Part shown: in pieces, positions 34,322 to 44,550 of the stretch
Layout of the letters: every line of letters begins with the position of its first letter
Position numbering within the stretch: the stretch's first letter is position 1
NCBI GenBank assembly: GCA_015847255.1
Contig: JADLZK010001148.1
Coordinates: 1 to 64,000, forward strand
From: Hyparrhenia diplandra
Lineage: Eukaryota; Streptophyta; Magnoliopsida; Poales; Poaceae
DNA: 64,000 bases
Reading direction: 5' to 3'
Made by a program: the position numbers and the translations under genes
Notes under the pieces: generated by a model
The model's database searches: none
What the model saw: only the letters and a program-made list of their open reading frames with translations
What the model was told of the DNA's origin: nothing

Positions 34322-35800
34322 CATGTTCATAAATTGTCTGATGTGTATGACATTTAAATGCTCACATGTTCATAAATTATCTGATGTGTATGACATTACT
34401 TGACAAATATTTAGTTGAAATATTGTTATGCAGGTTTGCTAAATTGAGCCAATTTTTTCCAATAATAAAAAATAGGTTATTTGTTAAAAATGACTTGTCC
34501 ATCAAATATTGTTAAACTTGCTAAAAATGAAAAGTTAGTCAACACTGACATTGGTGTAATCCCTCAGTCCACAAATAACTTTTTTAAAAAATTTGAGACA
34601 TCGTATTTGACCGCTTCGTCTTATTCAAATTCTTTATACAATTTATAAAATAAATAAATCATTATTAAAGTATATCTAATGATAAAATAAGTCATATCAA
34701 AATGGATAATGTTTATATAAAATTTTTGAATAAGACGAAGCGGTCAAAACATGATGTCTTAAAGTTAATATGATGAGTTATTTGTGGACGGAGGGAGTAA
34801 TAGTTAAGGAATTGGTAAATGTCCATTTTGATGAGTTCGGATCTTTTAACCTTGAGAGGGAATATTTGATTGGGATATGGTGGATCTAGTTACCTAGAGG
34901 GGTTTGAGTTGCATGAGGGTGATTTCTCTAAGCCTAAACTCACTTAAGAGCTTAACTATTTGACTGTTAACTTAGATAATGTTCCTAAGAATGCCACAGT
35001 GGCAGGGCTGCCCGAGTGATTCGTGAGCAGCCTTATATGGCATATTCCTAAGCAGTCCCTATTCTAAGCACTTTAATTATATTGTGTAAGAGATGAATTG
35101 CAAAGTTGGTGGGATGTGATTGCTCAATGATGATTAAATCTCACACTAAAGCCGGACTAACCATACACTACATTGTAGGTTTAACTAATTTTTGTTGGGA
35201 ACAATTATAACTGTTCATGTGATCTGAATTCAATAGAATTACCAGTTGTATTGATTGTATTGAATTCCTATGGATGTTTGTTTTCTTGGAAATTCTAAGA
35301 CAAACGTAAAGTATGCTTGCTATTAAGTAAACAACCTATAGGGATTCTCATGAATATGAGGAATCACCTAGGGTTGCCCTACCTCTGGCATTCTTAGGAA
35401 CATTATCTAAGTTAGCAACGAGTTAGTTGGGCTCTTGAGTAGGTTTGGGCTTAGAGGAATCACCCTCATGAAGCTAAACCCCTTCAGGTTATCAACTAGA
35501 TATACCATATCTTAATCAAATATTCCATGAGAGTTGAGAGATCCTGATTCATCAAAATAGAGGGGTTGCTAACTCCTCAACTATCACATCAATATCAGTG
35601 TTTACTAAATTTTCAATTTGGGCAAGTTTAACCGTGTTTGATGGACTAATCATTTTTAACCAATATAATTTGTTTTTGGGTTGTGGTAAAATTGACTCAA
35701 TTTAGCTAACAAGTATTGCAATATTCCAAAAGTAAATATTTGTCAGCTAATGACATACGCATCATATAATTTATGAACACGAGCAATTAAACTTTGATAT
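34322..35800. mobile_element. Foldback-like element with ~430-bp inverted arms
   Basis: The left arm (about 34365-35030, including a Stowaway insert) is complementary to the right arm (about 35355-35800). Matching blocks include CATAAATT, GACAAATATTTA, TTTGATTA/GGATATGGT, GAGGGTGATT and TTAGATAATGTTCCTAAGAA. The outer 43 bp of the left arm is tandemly duplicated (34322-34364 and 34365-34407). The loop of about 320 bp has no open frame. No target duplication or transposase is visible; a Mutator-derived or foldback origin is plausible. Transcription through it would give a hairpin RNA with about 400-bp arms. Confidence 0.7.
34559..34797. mobile_element. Complete Stowaway MITE nested in the foldback arm
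   Basis: Ends are ATCCCTCAGTCCACAAATAA and TTATTTGTGGACGGAGGGAG, with TA at 34557-34558 and 34798-34799. The opposite foldback arm carries the uninterrupted sequence, so the insertion came after the arms formed. Confidence 0.9.
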
Positions 35801-36119
35801 AGAAAAAAATAGAAGTTATATAACTCATATTTCATCAACAGAGTACTAGGGCATAGCAAAATACTAGAAAAAAAATCTACAAGTGTTTAGATTTACCAAA
35901 ACTTGCTCTGAGATTAATTCTTAGCCGGCCCCAAGACTATTAGGTCCTGCTCCCTTACCAAGCCCAAAGTAAACACTTCATTGGTCGAAATAGCTCAACA
36001 TATTCATCGAGAGTTAACTACGGTGTAAGATCTGAAATATTTCAGTAGAAGAGTATGTAGAGATTGCATGAAAGCACAACCATATGACAATGGGGATCCA
36101 TCATTTTCCATAAGTTTTT

Positions 36120-36736
36120 CCCTAGTAGATTGAGTCTTCAAGGTTCAAATTTTCTCCGGAGATCCAATCGAAGAGATTGGCCACAGTGTAAGGCATTGTC
36201 AAGATCATCGATGGAGCGATGGAGCATGTCGTTCCTCAGTGGTAATGGCAAGACGCAGACATCATCATTGATGAAGAATAAGGTACTCCAACCCTTCCTT
36301 TGTCTCGCTGTGGTTCTACACAGCCATGGCAGGGGCTAGTGAGAGTTAGTTTTCCAACGATATCTATCCGGAAGTCGGTTGGACTTGTGTTCTCCCATGA
36401 CAAATTTGGTGAAGGTGTCGACGATGAGGTTGATGACGTAATTGGTGGCGCCAATTTCATCTTGTTTGCATGTGGAGTTTTAGCAGTTTACTCCCCTTTT
36501 TAAAGTGATGGGTATGAGGATGACGGTGTTGGATGGTGAGATAGCCCTGTTCGTTTTAGATCGAGCTTTGCGTCCGTGGCATATCCGTTTGGGGACGATG
36601 ATCCTAGATGGTGGAATTTATGACTTTTAAGATTTCTTATCTCCCATCAATGAAGCTGAAGTAGTTTAGTTTATTTTTGTAATGAGAGGATGTAATTTGC
36701 TTTAGTATCAATGAACTTTTCTTTGCCGCAAAAAAA
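36120..36736 (+). mobile_element. LINE-like 3' remnant ending in poly(A)
   Basis: Moderately GC-rich sequence ends in TAATGAGAGGATGTAATTTG...TATCAATGAACTTTTC followed by a short A-run. This resembles the 3' UTR style of the LINE ends at 14.65 and 43.48 kb. There is no reverse transcriptase frame and no clear target duplication. Confidence 0.4.
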
Positions 36737-36837
36737 GGGTATTATGTAAATAAAATTTGCTAATTGCATCCGGTCAACTGCAGGCAGAAACTCGCCTTTT
36801 TTCAGGAAAAAAACTATACAATTATTATAACAGTACT

Positions 36838-37150
36838 ACAAGTAAGAAGTGAGTAAGATGCTATTTGGAATCAACTAGCTAATTATTAGCTGTGTAATTG
36901 AGAGGAAATCATCTAATTGCAATTAATAGCCAGGTGATAGGTAAGATATTAATTAGCTGCCTTGTCGAGAATCCAAACTATATATCAACTATTTTTAGCA
37001 GTAAGAGGTGAGTAAGATGCTATTTGGAATCAACTAGCTAACCTTTAGCTGTGAGAAATCAGCTAATTGCAATTAATAGGCAGGTGATAGGTAAATATAT
37101 TAGCTGTCTTGTTGAGGATCCAATCTAGATCTCAACTATTTTTAGTAGTT
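36838..37150. repeat. ~155-bp tandem duplication
   Basis: GTGAGTAAGATGCTATTTGG, TCAACTAGCTAA, GCTAATTGCAATTAATAG, CAGGTGATAGGTAA and TCAACTATTTTTAG occur in the same order at about 36848-36995 and 37006-37146. The second copy is slightly shorter. Confidence 0.8.
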
Positions 37151-37590
37151 ATTCCCTCTATTCTAAATTTTAACTTATTTTAGCTTTTTAAATTAATAGT
37201 TTTCATTACGTATAATGTTTATCTAGGTGCATAGCAATTTCTATGTACCGAGAAGTCGAAGCAACTTGCAATTTAAAATTAAGGGAGAAACTATTATTAT
37301 ATGAGATATATAAACAAGTCATAATATCTTAAATACCACCAAACTTTAACAATTAACTCCCTCAATAAATTAATTACTAGACTAGAATTTGCCAACCAGT
37401 CTATATATAGAAAAAAAAAAGAAATTATGAAAATAAATTAATATAATTAGATACACCATAGAATATAGTAAGCTTATTCATTGTCGTAAACATTTGTTCT
37501 TCTATGTATAAATTTGGTCAAATATATATATTTTTTAATTGTATTATTCTTTGAATGATTTTTATTCACGGACGGAGGTAGTACTATAGC
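37151..37590. mobile_element. Fragments of one or two Stowaway-like MITEs
   Basis: TTCCCTCTATTCTAAATTTT at 37151 pairs loosely with AATTTAAAATTAAGGGAG near 37285, and CACGGACGGAGGTAGTA near 37568-37584 is a lone Stowaway right end. Boundaries are uncertain. They lie 230-650 bp upstream of the first GDSL copy. Confidence 0.45.
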
Positions 37591-37820
37591 TATTCTATTC
37601 TCTCCCAAGTTGTTGCCGTGTCGCTGACGACCGAAGCTCAATTCCAAATGGACGAGTGTCGCGCTTTACCTGCTTGATTGAGAAACTCCATTCCTGGCCT
37701 TTCGGTTTCAGTTTGCAGCTGGCTGGTCCTCCTGACGTTTATTTACCTACGTCGAGAGAACCGCCATCGCGCCGGGCTTGTTCAGTTTCATTCTTCCGAG
37801 CGCAGCCCATGGAAGAAACC

Positions 37821-39745
37821 ATGGCTTCCTCTCTTTCCGGGACAGTAGGAAGACGGCTGCTGTTCCCGATAATGGTGGCGGCGGTGTTGGTGGCGGCTAC
37901 GCTAGTTGGGGCGGCGCCGGCGTCAGTGTCAGCGTGCTACACGCGCGTGTTCAGCTTCGGCGACTCGTTGGCGGACACGGGCAACTTCCGGTTCGTCAGC
38001 AACGTCTCCGACCCCGTCCCCCGGCTACCCTACGGCGAGACCTTTTTCCACCGCGCCACCGGACGCTTCACCGACGGCCGCGTCATCCTCGACTTCATCG
38101 GTACGCCTACGCCAGCCAGCCACAATGCCCCCTGCTACTGCTATCCATCCACCGACCATTGTTGTTCATTGAAATCTGCAGCTGATGCGCTGGGGCTTCC
38201 GTTCGTGCCGCCCTACCTGAGCGGGCGGCGCGCCGAGGATTTCTTGCACGGTGCCAACTTCGCGGTGGGCGGCGCCACGGCGCTCGGCCCGGACTTCTTC
38301 CGGGACAGGGGTTTTGACGTGGGCAACGTAGTGCACCTCGACATGGAGATGAAGTGGTTCCGGGACATGCTCAACCTGATCTGCCCGGGCAACCTCTCAC
38401 GTATGCCACTGTTTCTAATTTCTAATATCATCTCTTTGTTTCGCGATCAGACCATTCACCCGTGTTTCTTTAAAAGGCTAATATCACTGAAATTACGTAA
38501 TATCGTGAAAGTTATGTGTGGACACAAAGAGGCGACAAGTTATCTTCCATTTTCTAAGACATGTTGATATTGCACATGTTGTTCGGACATGATGAACCAA
38601 TCCCTTTTCATGGTTGGAGAAATTGTAGGCAATGACTACAACCTGCCTCTTATCAGGAAAATTCCTTTTGAGAATGTTGTCACCTTCGCTCCAGCTGTTA
38701 TCGCCAAAATCTCTTCAACTATCACAGTGAGTATTTAATCCTCTGTATCCAACATTGTCACTAACATTGTACACATATAAACCAATGCAAATGCATCCAA
38801 TTCTTGTAGGAGTTGATCGGGCTAGGAGCCAAGACTCTGGTGGTTCCAGGGAATCTACCGATTGGATGCCTCCCCTATGTATCTGTTGACATTCCAAAGT
38901 GACAAGAAAGAAGATTACGAGCCAGGGACAGGTTGCATTAGACGGCTCAACGAGTTTGCACAGTACCACAATAAGCTTCTTATCGAGGAATTGGAGAAGT
39001 TGCGTAAGTTCCAACCTGGCGTGACCATCATCTATGCTGATTACTATGGAGCCGCCATGGAGGTTTTTGTTTCTCCACAACAATTTGGTGAGTTCAAATA
39101 TATATCTTTTACTTGTTTTTTGAAAGACATAGTACAGAGACATACACATATTGTTTGACCTTTAAATCATTTTGAAAAGTGGAATGATCGTCTCTTCAAA
39201 TGTTTGAAAAGTTTTTCATATCACAACATTTCATAGTAGAAAGTCAAGTGACAAATTGCATTTGGGATATGATATAAAGTAGTCTGAAAGTTTTAGCTTA
39301 TACTCCGATGCAATTATAGGACACATATGATGCCTGCTATAGTATTAGCATCATGCCACTTGCATTAAGCTCCATGTTAACAAATTAGTCCGTTTCAATG
39401 GATACCATTTAAACCTTAATTAGAAATTAAAACAAATACACATGTACGTTACCTAAATGTTGTATTCTTGCTTACACTGGTTAACATTGTCATGATTGGG
39501 GTTCAGGTATCGAATATCCCTTGGTGGCTTGCTGTGGTGGAGGAGGACGCTATGGTGTGTCCCCGAATATAAGATGTGGGCGTGGAGACTACAAATTATG
39601 TCATAACCCAGAAGCATATGGATCATGGGATGGCCTGCATCCGTCAGAAAGTGTGTACAGGGCGATTGCGATGAGCCTTCTACGAGGCTCTCGTATACAG
39701 CCACCAATCGCTACCAACGCCAGTTCATGCGCACACACAACTTAG
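37821..39745 (+). pseudogene. GDSL esterase/lipase copy 1, degenerate
   Basis: Same five-exon layout as the intact gene at 44551-46498: 37821-38100, 38181/38182-38400, 38578-38726, 38810-39087, 39507-39745. Exon 1 encodes a signal peptide and block I (FSFGDSLADTGN), exon 2 block II (NFAVGGATAL), exon 5 the Asp and His box SWDGLHPSE. Three lesions stand out against the intact copy. The acceptor before exon 3 is AT instead of AG (38576-38577). Block III reads IVGND instead of IGGND, losing a conserved Gly. Exon 4 has one net extra base near 38875, giving a TGA at 38900. An in-frame ATG at 37809 also precedes the homologous start. It could still be transcribed, but an active enzyme is unlikely unless these are sequence errors. 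Confidence 0.8.
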
Positions 39746-40403
39746 TGAGACCGGAATATCTAATGAATACTTCCTTGTCCTTCTAAGATGTAATTGTCAA
39801 ATACATTCCTTAATTGTTTTCTTATATAATAAAAGAGAATGGTTAAAGGTCAAATATGTTTGTTTTCCACCGATAAAACGGTGTAAGTCAAGGCAAGTAT
39901 GGTTCATTGTGTGCGTTGTTTCAATAGCAGGCAATGTGCTCGTGAGGCGGCCGGCTTACACTCATTTTTTTCGAAGTACTTATAGGAGTAAGGTGTGTGC
40001 GCTTTTGTTCATAGTATGCACGTGCATATATATAAGTGTTTGTGTATACAGTGTGATTCTCAAAATATCCCACCGACTAGATGAGTGGTACCTTGTTCTT
40101 AGAGTTTCAGGATGCTGATAGGGACAACTATCTGTGTACTTGTATGCGTCTATAGGATTAAGCGTGTACATATGAGGGTATGCATATGTGAAATGATTTT
40201 ACAAAAAAAAAAAAAAAAATCCATGGACCAGTTGAACCTATTTTAAAAAAAGAAATATTGTGTTTTGCATGAGAAGAAGGAACCAAACAAAATACAACAC
40301 ACCCACCACACTCACGCGTACAGTCATACAAACACTGAAACACTGGTACAGAAAATATTTTCGAAGGCAAGCATTTTTATTTATGGAGGCAGGTAGGCTA
40401 TCT
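39746..40403. other. Downstream of GDSL copy 1; retroelement-like tail
   Basis: AATAAAAGAG at 39827 may be the polyadenylation signal of the copy above. Sequence from about 39930 to an A-run at 40202-40219 (GCACGTGCATATATATAAG, GTGTTTGTGTATAC) has the look of a non-LTR element 3' end with tail. No target duplication was identified. Confidence 0.35.
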
Positions 40404-41294
40404 TTTTTTTTAGGAACTCGCCGTTGCGTGTTTTTCATTAAGCAGAATAAAGTTCAAACAAACAAGGTGCAACGGTAACCAAATGATTACCGAGGCAAGA
40501 CCTAACAACTACTGGATACACTTGTTGGGGTTACATCTTGACAATTGTGCGACAAACCTCCCCGAAAGCTGGGTTAGACGGCCTCCTCATCAAGACCCAC
40601 AGTGTTGAGGTCAAAGGAGGAGGTGTCAATAACACCATTCAGAAGAGTCTCAAAACGGCGGCGCTTGGTGGACGGCATGCCTTCCCTGAAGATGGTCTTG
40701 ACCTTGTCCGCTACGGCTGTCGGAGCCTCCGCCGCGTCCACTTCTGTGCCCAACTTCCGAAGCAGTAGCATCTGGGCCTGCAAAGTCGCGTCCCCTACCC
40801 TAGGTCGTGCCGCGATACGACCATTGCGTCGAAGGGCGTGTGTGGAGGCTAGAGTGCGCGCTCGACGTAGACGCGGCCCTGACTTGATGAGTGGCGACGC
40901 CAACGGCACACACACCGCGTCTTCAATCTCCTGTTGCCGGGACCCCTGGCCCTGCGAGGCGGAGGTGAGACCCTCTTCCTCCGAAGACACCGGAGGAGGC
41001 CCCGAGAGAGCAGCGGGCTCCTCCGGCAGTGAAGGGCCCCCCTCGAATGACGGCGCGCCCGAAGGGCCAGGGGGCGCAAACTCCGCCGCCACTAGATCCG
41101 CCCACCAGTCAGCCTGCACCGGTGGTGCGGGTGCTGGTGCTGGTGCCGGAAAGCGGACGTACTGCGGGAGGCGCGGCGCCGAGCCCCATGCCACGAACTC
41201 GTCAAGCATTGGGTCCTCCCGAGCGAGAGGCTCCACAGCCATGCGCGGCATGGTTGCCAAAGGATCCACGCAACCTGCGAGGCTCGCAGCGGTG
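40404..41294 (-). mobile_element. Short retroposed element with 13-bp target duplication
   Basis: AGGTAGGCTATCT occurs at 40391-40403 and 41295-41307. Read on the minus strand, the insert runs from a GC-rich open frame to a 3' UTR ending TTAATGAAAAACACGCAACG...CCTAAAAAAAAA, that is, a poly(A) tail against the left duplication. This is the signature of LINE-machinery insertion. The insert is only about 890 bp and contains just the ORF1-type tail described separately, with no reverse transcriptase, so it is 5'-truncated or a non-autonomous family. Confidence 0.85.
40574..41294 (-). pseudogene. ORF1-type (DUF4283-associated) protein tail
   Basis: The minus-strand frame is uninterrupted from the insertion edge to a stop at 40574. 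It is Pro/Ala/Glu-rich, then carries the basic patch LRRNGRIAARPR, then LQAQMLLLRKLGTEVDAAE and a helical tail (DKVKTIFREGMPSTKRRRFE). This is the same module order as at 1106-1725. The frame stays open upstream to an ATG at 41335, but those first 14 codons are target DNA, not element sequence. The protein's role is presumably RNA binding in a retroelement particle, by family analogy only. Confidence 0.6.
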
Positions 41295-41307
41295 AGGTAG
41301 GCTATCT

Positions 41308-41679
41308 GAAAGCAAACATTATCGTTGATCGCCATTTACAGTGGCAGTCAGAATGTCCACCTCTAAAAATTGATCAACAGAGACAAGACGTCTTAATGTG
41401 TCCACCTCCATTAATAGTTCTTGGAAAACACAGATTCTTTTAAAAAACAAAATGTCCTTTTCCAAAACTCAAATCCATAACCTACAAGTCAACAGTCACG
41501 TCTCGTTACCACTGCACCACTAAATTTTGATGGAGTTGTTTCTAACGGAAAATGTTAGCGTTTTTTTTTAAATCGTTTTTGTGGAAGTGATAGGATACTT
41601 GAGAGCTAATAACAAATGATTCATGAACTGGGCCTTAACCGAATATTTGCACCGGTACACATTTAAAGATTGGCGTTAT
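41308..41679. other. No gene recognised
   Basis: AT-rich spacer between two retroposed elements; nothing further seen. Confidence 0.5.
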
Positions 41680-41699
41680 GAGTTAGCTCTTGCAATTTT

Positions 41700-43477
41700 G
41701 AACTGAACCGTTAGGGCTCCCGAGCGCCCGCCCCGTGGCGACTTCGGGCGCCGCCGCCGCCCGCCCAAGCTTCCCCCGCCGGCTCCTCCGGCCGCCGCCG
41801 CCGCCTGGCTCGCGGCGGGGTGGCGGCCGGCGACGGCTGCCCTCAAAAGGGCGCCGCCGCGCGCCCGCCCCTCCACCTCCAAACCCTTCCACCTCCCCCT
41901 CCATCTCAATCCCTCCCGCGAGCTTGCCGGCTCGGGATGGCCGGCCCGCCGGATCCGTGCCCCTCCCGGCCGACTGTCCCCGGGCGGCGCCCCCGTGATC
42001 CATCCCGCATTGGAAGACCCGGGCGGTTTCTTCGCCCGCAGCGCGTGGGGGCCCGGACGGACACGATGGTGGCCGGTCCTTGGCTTGGCCACCGGATCCG
42101 CCCTCGCCACCGACGCCGGGCTTGATGGTGGCCGGTCCTGGCTTGGCCACGCCGGATCCGCCCTCGCCGCTGCACTTCCGCCCCCCGCTGCCCGGCCCGA
42201 CGCCGACGCCGCTGCGGTGGCGTCTCCTCCTCGGGCTCGGATTCGCGGCAGCCCGCCGGATCTCGGCCCCCGGGCTCCTCGACGCCGGTAGGTCGCCCTC
42301 TTCTCCGACGACCGGGCCGGTGGGCCACCCGCCGGACGGCCCCCAGGGACGCTTTGGGGGCCCCGCGGCATGGCAGCCATGGGGGCCTGGTGGGGCGGCT
42401 CCCCGTGGAATGGGCGAAAGCTCGGCCCGCCTCGCCAGTAGACGACGGTGACGCCGGGCGCCATACACCTCCCCGGGGCGCCGTCATTATTCCACCTACA
42501 GCCGCTTTTGGCCGAGGCCGCCGCCCAACCCTTCTTCTTCATGCTCGTCGGCCGACGGTGGTGGCGCCGCCATGGTGGTGGGGCCGAGGTGATGCGGCCG
42601 CGTGCTTCGCGGGCTCATGGTGATGCTTCTAGCATGCCGCTCACCTCATTGGCGTGGACCTTGGAAGTTGGGTTTCTTGCAGGTTGGGGTCGGAAGGACC
42701 TCGGTGCTCTCCTTTGCATTGTCGGCGTTTGCGAACGTCGATCTCCTTCCTGAAGGCAATGCATGAGCTCTCCCGCATCTACCCCTTTGGTCGGTTTGCT
42801 ATTTGTGCTCTTGCCGTGCCTTTTGAGCTTTACCTTTCTCCTCACCTAGGTATGTCTAGTTGGTGTTCGTTGTAGTCGTGAGACAAGGTCGCCTGGTCGT
42901 TGGTTCGGGCGGATGCTTTGCCGCCCGATATCTTGTATGAGCTTGCGCTTCAGATCTGGCGGATGCTTTGCCGCCGCTGTGGTCAATCATCTTTCCGGCG
43001 GATGCTTTCTTCGCCGAGGTTGGTCCGACGGATGCTTTGCCGCCGGATTGTTAGCGGATGCTTTGCATTTGTGGAGGTCGTGTTTCGGGCGGATGCTTTG
43101 CCGCCGTGGTGTTTCGGTGGATGCTTTGCCACCGAGGTTTTCGCGGGTGCTTCGCCGTCGAGGAGGTTACGGTGGATGCTTTGCCACCGAGGTCGCGGTC
43201 TTTCCGGCGGATGCTTTCTTTGCCGATGTGTCTCATCTACGGCCGATCACCATTAGCTACCTAGGTGTTGAGTTATCCTTTGTATAGGCGCAGCTTCTTT
43301 GGGATTGTTAGATTGAGGGTTCCCGCCCCCGCTTTTCTTGCTTTTCGTTTTTGTGTTTAAGGTCTATGTTGGTGTTTCCTCCTCCCGTGATGTCTTCGGC
43401 ATCGGGGTTTGTTGTATTTGGATTTGGTTTTCCTCCTCTTAATGAAATACGGGTGAACGGCCCGATCGCGAAAAAAA
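41700..43477 (+). mobile_element. Non-autonomous LINE-like element with perfect 20-bp target duplication
   Basis: GAGTTAGCTCTTGCAATTTT occurs at 41680-41699 and again at 43478-43497, immediately after an A7 tail, so both ends are exact: 1,778 bp. The first kilobase is extremely GC-rich with overlapping open frames on both strands (up to 288 codons on the minus strand), none recognisable. A hairpin repeat array follows at 42905-43226. The 3' end CTTAATGAAATACGGGTGAA resembles the LINE tail at 14.6 kb (GTAATGAAATTCGGGTAACC). No reverse transcriptase is present. The perfect duplication suggests recent insertion. Confidence 0.88.
42905..43226 (+). repeat. Array of ~10 hairpin units, GGCGGATGCTTTGCCGCC
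   Basis: Units occur near 42908, 42958, 42997, 43027, 43053, 43088, 43116, 43144, 43171 and 43205, separated by 10-30 bases of variable spacer. Each is a small inverted repeat closed by GATGCTTT. Where the left stem changes to GGTGG (43116, 43171) the right stem changes to CCACC. Spacing is irregular, so frames drift. Whether this acts as RNA structure or is a by-product of duplication is unknown. Confidence 0.8.
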
Positions 43478-43589
43478 GAGTTAGCTCTTGCAATTTTCAT
43501 CCAGCAGCATCAGGTAGAAGTAGAACAGAAGATTATAAAAGAGACTTGATCCAGAGATTTCACCACGGTCAAAACTAGAAAACCTTGCA

Positions 43590-44028
43590 TTAATCTACTA
43601 AAGTTAAATGTGTTTAACCATTAACTTAAAATTCTAATTTGGATTCCTTCTAACGTGTTTCAGTTTCAGTTAGCAGTTGGCTGGTCCTCCTGACGTGTTT
43701 TAGGTCACTGCAAAGTTCGAAGGAATCCAAATTAGAATTTTGAATTAGTGCGCTGGTGGTTAGAAGGAATGGTGAATGGTCCTCCTGAAAGGATTCCTTC
43801 TAATTTGGATTCACCATTCCTGTCCTTTCTGTTTCAGTTAGCAGTTGGCTGGTCCTCCTGACGTGTACGGTCTAACAACCAGCCAGCTCCCACACCGCCC
43901 ACACGACACGTCTCACTACACGAGCACCGCTCTCGCACTCGCAGTCTCGCGCTTGGCCGGTTCCGTTCCGCGCCTGGCCGTCTTCAGCGCCGCGCCGCCG
44001 CCGAAACTGACGAGATCAGAAGAAACCA
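43590..44028 (+). promoter_or_regulatory. Duplicated GDSL promoter region with internal inverted repeats
   Basis: GTTTCAGTTAGCAGTTGGCT followed by GGTCCTCCTGACGTG appears twice here (about 43668 and 43833). Similar motifs precede copy 1 (near 37710) and the intact gene (near 44390). AAAATTCTAATTTGGATTCC at 43627 is matched by the inverse GGAATCCAAATTAGAATTTT near 43722. A third related block restarts at 44262. This looks like repeated local copying of the region upstream of the GDSL gene. Confidence 0.6.
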
Positions 44029-44258
44029 TGGCTTCCTCTCGTTCCCGGGGAGGAGGAAGACGACGGCTGCTGTTCCCGATGGTGGTGGCGGCCGCTGCTG
44101 CTGTGGTAGCTGGGGCGGCGCCGGCGTCAGCGTCAGCGTGCTACACGCGCGTGTTCAGCTTCGGTGACTCGTTGGCGGACACGGGCAACTACCGCTTCGT
44201 CTACGGCAACAACTCCGACCCCGTGCTCCGGCTCCCCTACGGCGAGACCTTCTTCCAT
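44029..44258 (+). pseudogene. GDSL esterase/lipase orphan first exon
   Basis: The ATG at 44029 opens a frame nearly identical to exon 1 of the intact gene: signal peptide, FSFGDSLADTGNYRFVYGNN and the LRLPYGETFFH block. It stops abruptly at 44259, where duplicated upstream sequence (TTAACTATTCTAACTTGG) follows and creates a stop. The rest of the gene is absent. It is the 5' half of a tandem duplication whose second half carries the whole gene. Confidence 0.85.
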
Positions 44259-44550
44259 TAACTATTCTAACTTGGATTCCTTCTACTAAAGTTAATTGTG
44301 TTTAACCATTAACTTAAAATTCTAACTTGGATTCCTTCTAACTTTGCAGTGACCTGGAACAGTCCATAGGCTGAAACTCCATTCCTGTCCTTTAGCAGTT
44401 GGCGGGTCCTCCACTCCTGTCCTCCCTGACGTGTACGGTCTAACTACCAGCTACTAGCTCCCACCCACCCACACGCGACACGAATACACGAGCACCCCTA
44501 TCATATCGCGCTTGGCCGCGCCTGTCTCCAACTGACGAGCAGAAGAAACC

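Noticed and set aside
41676..42542. A 288-codon minus-strand open frame and a 261-codon partner.
   Set aside because: Very GC-rich DNA inside a plus-oriented retroposon keeps many frames open; no domain, and the frame is antisense to the element.
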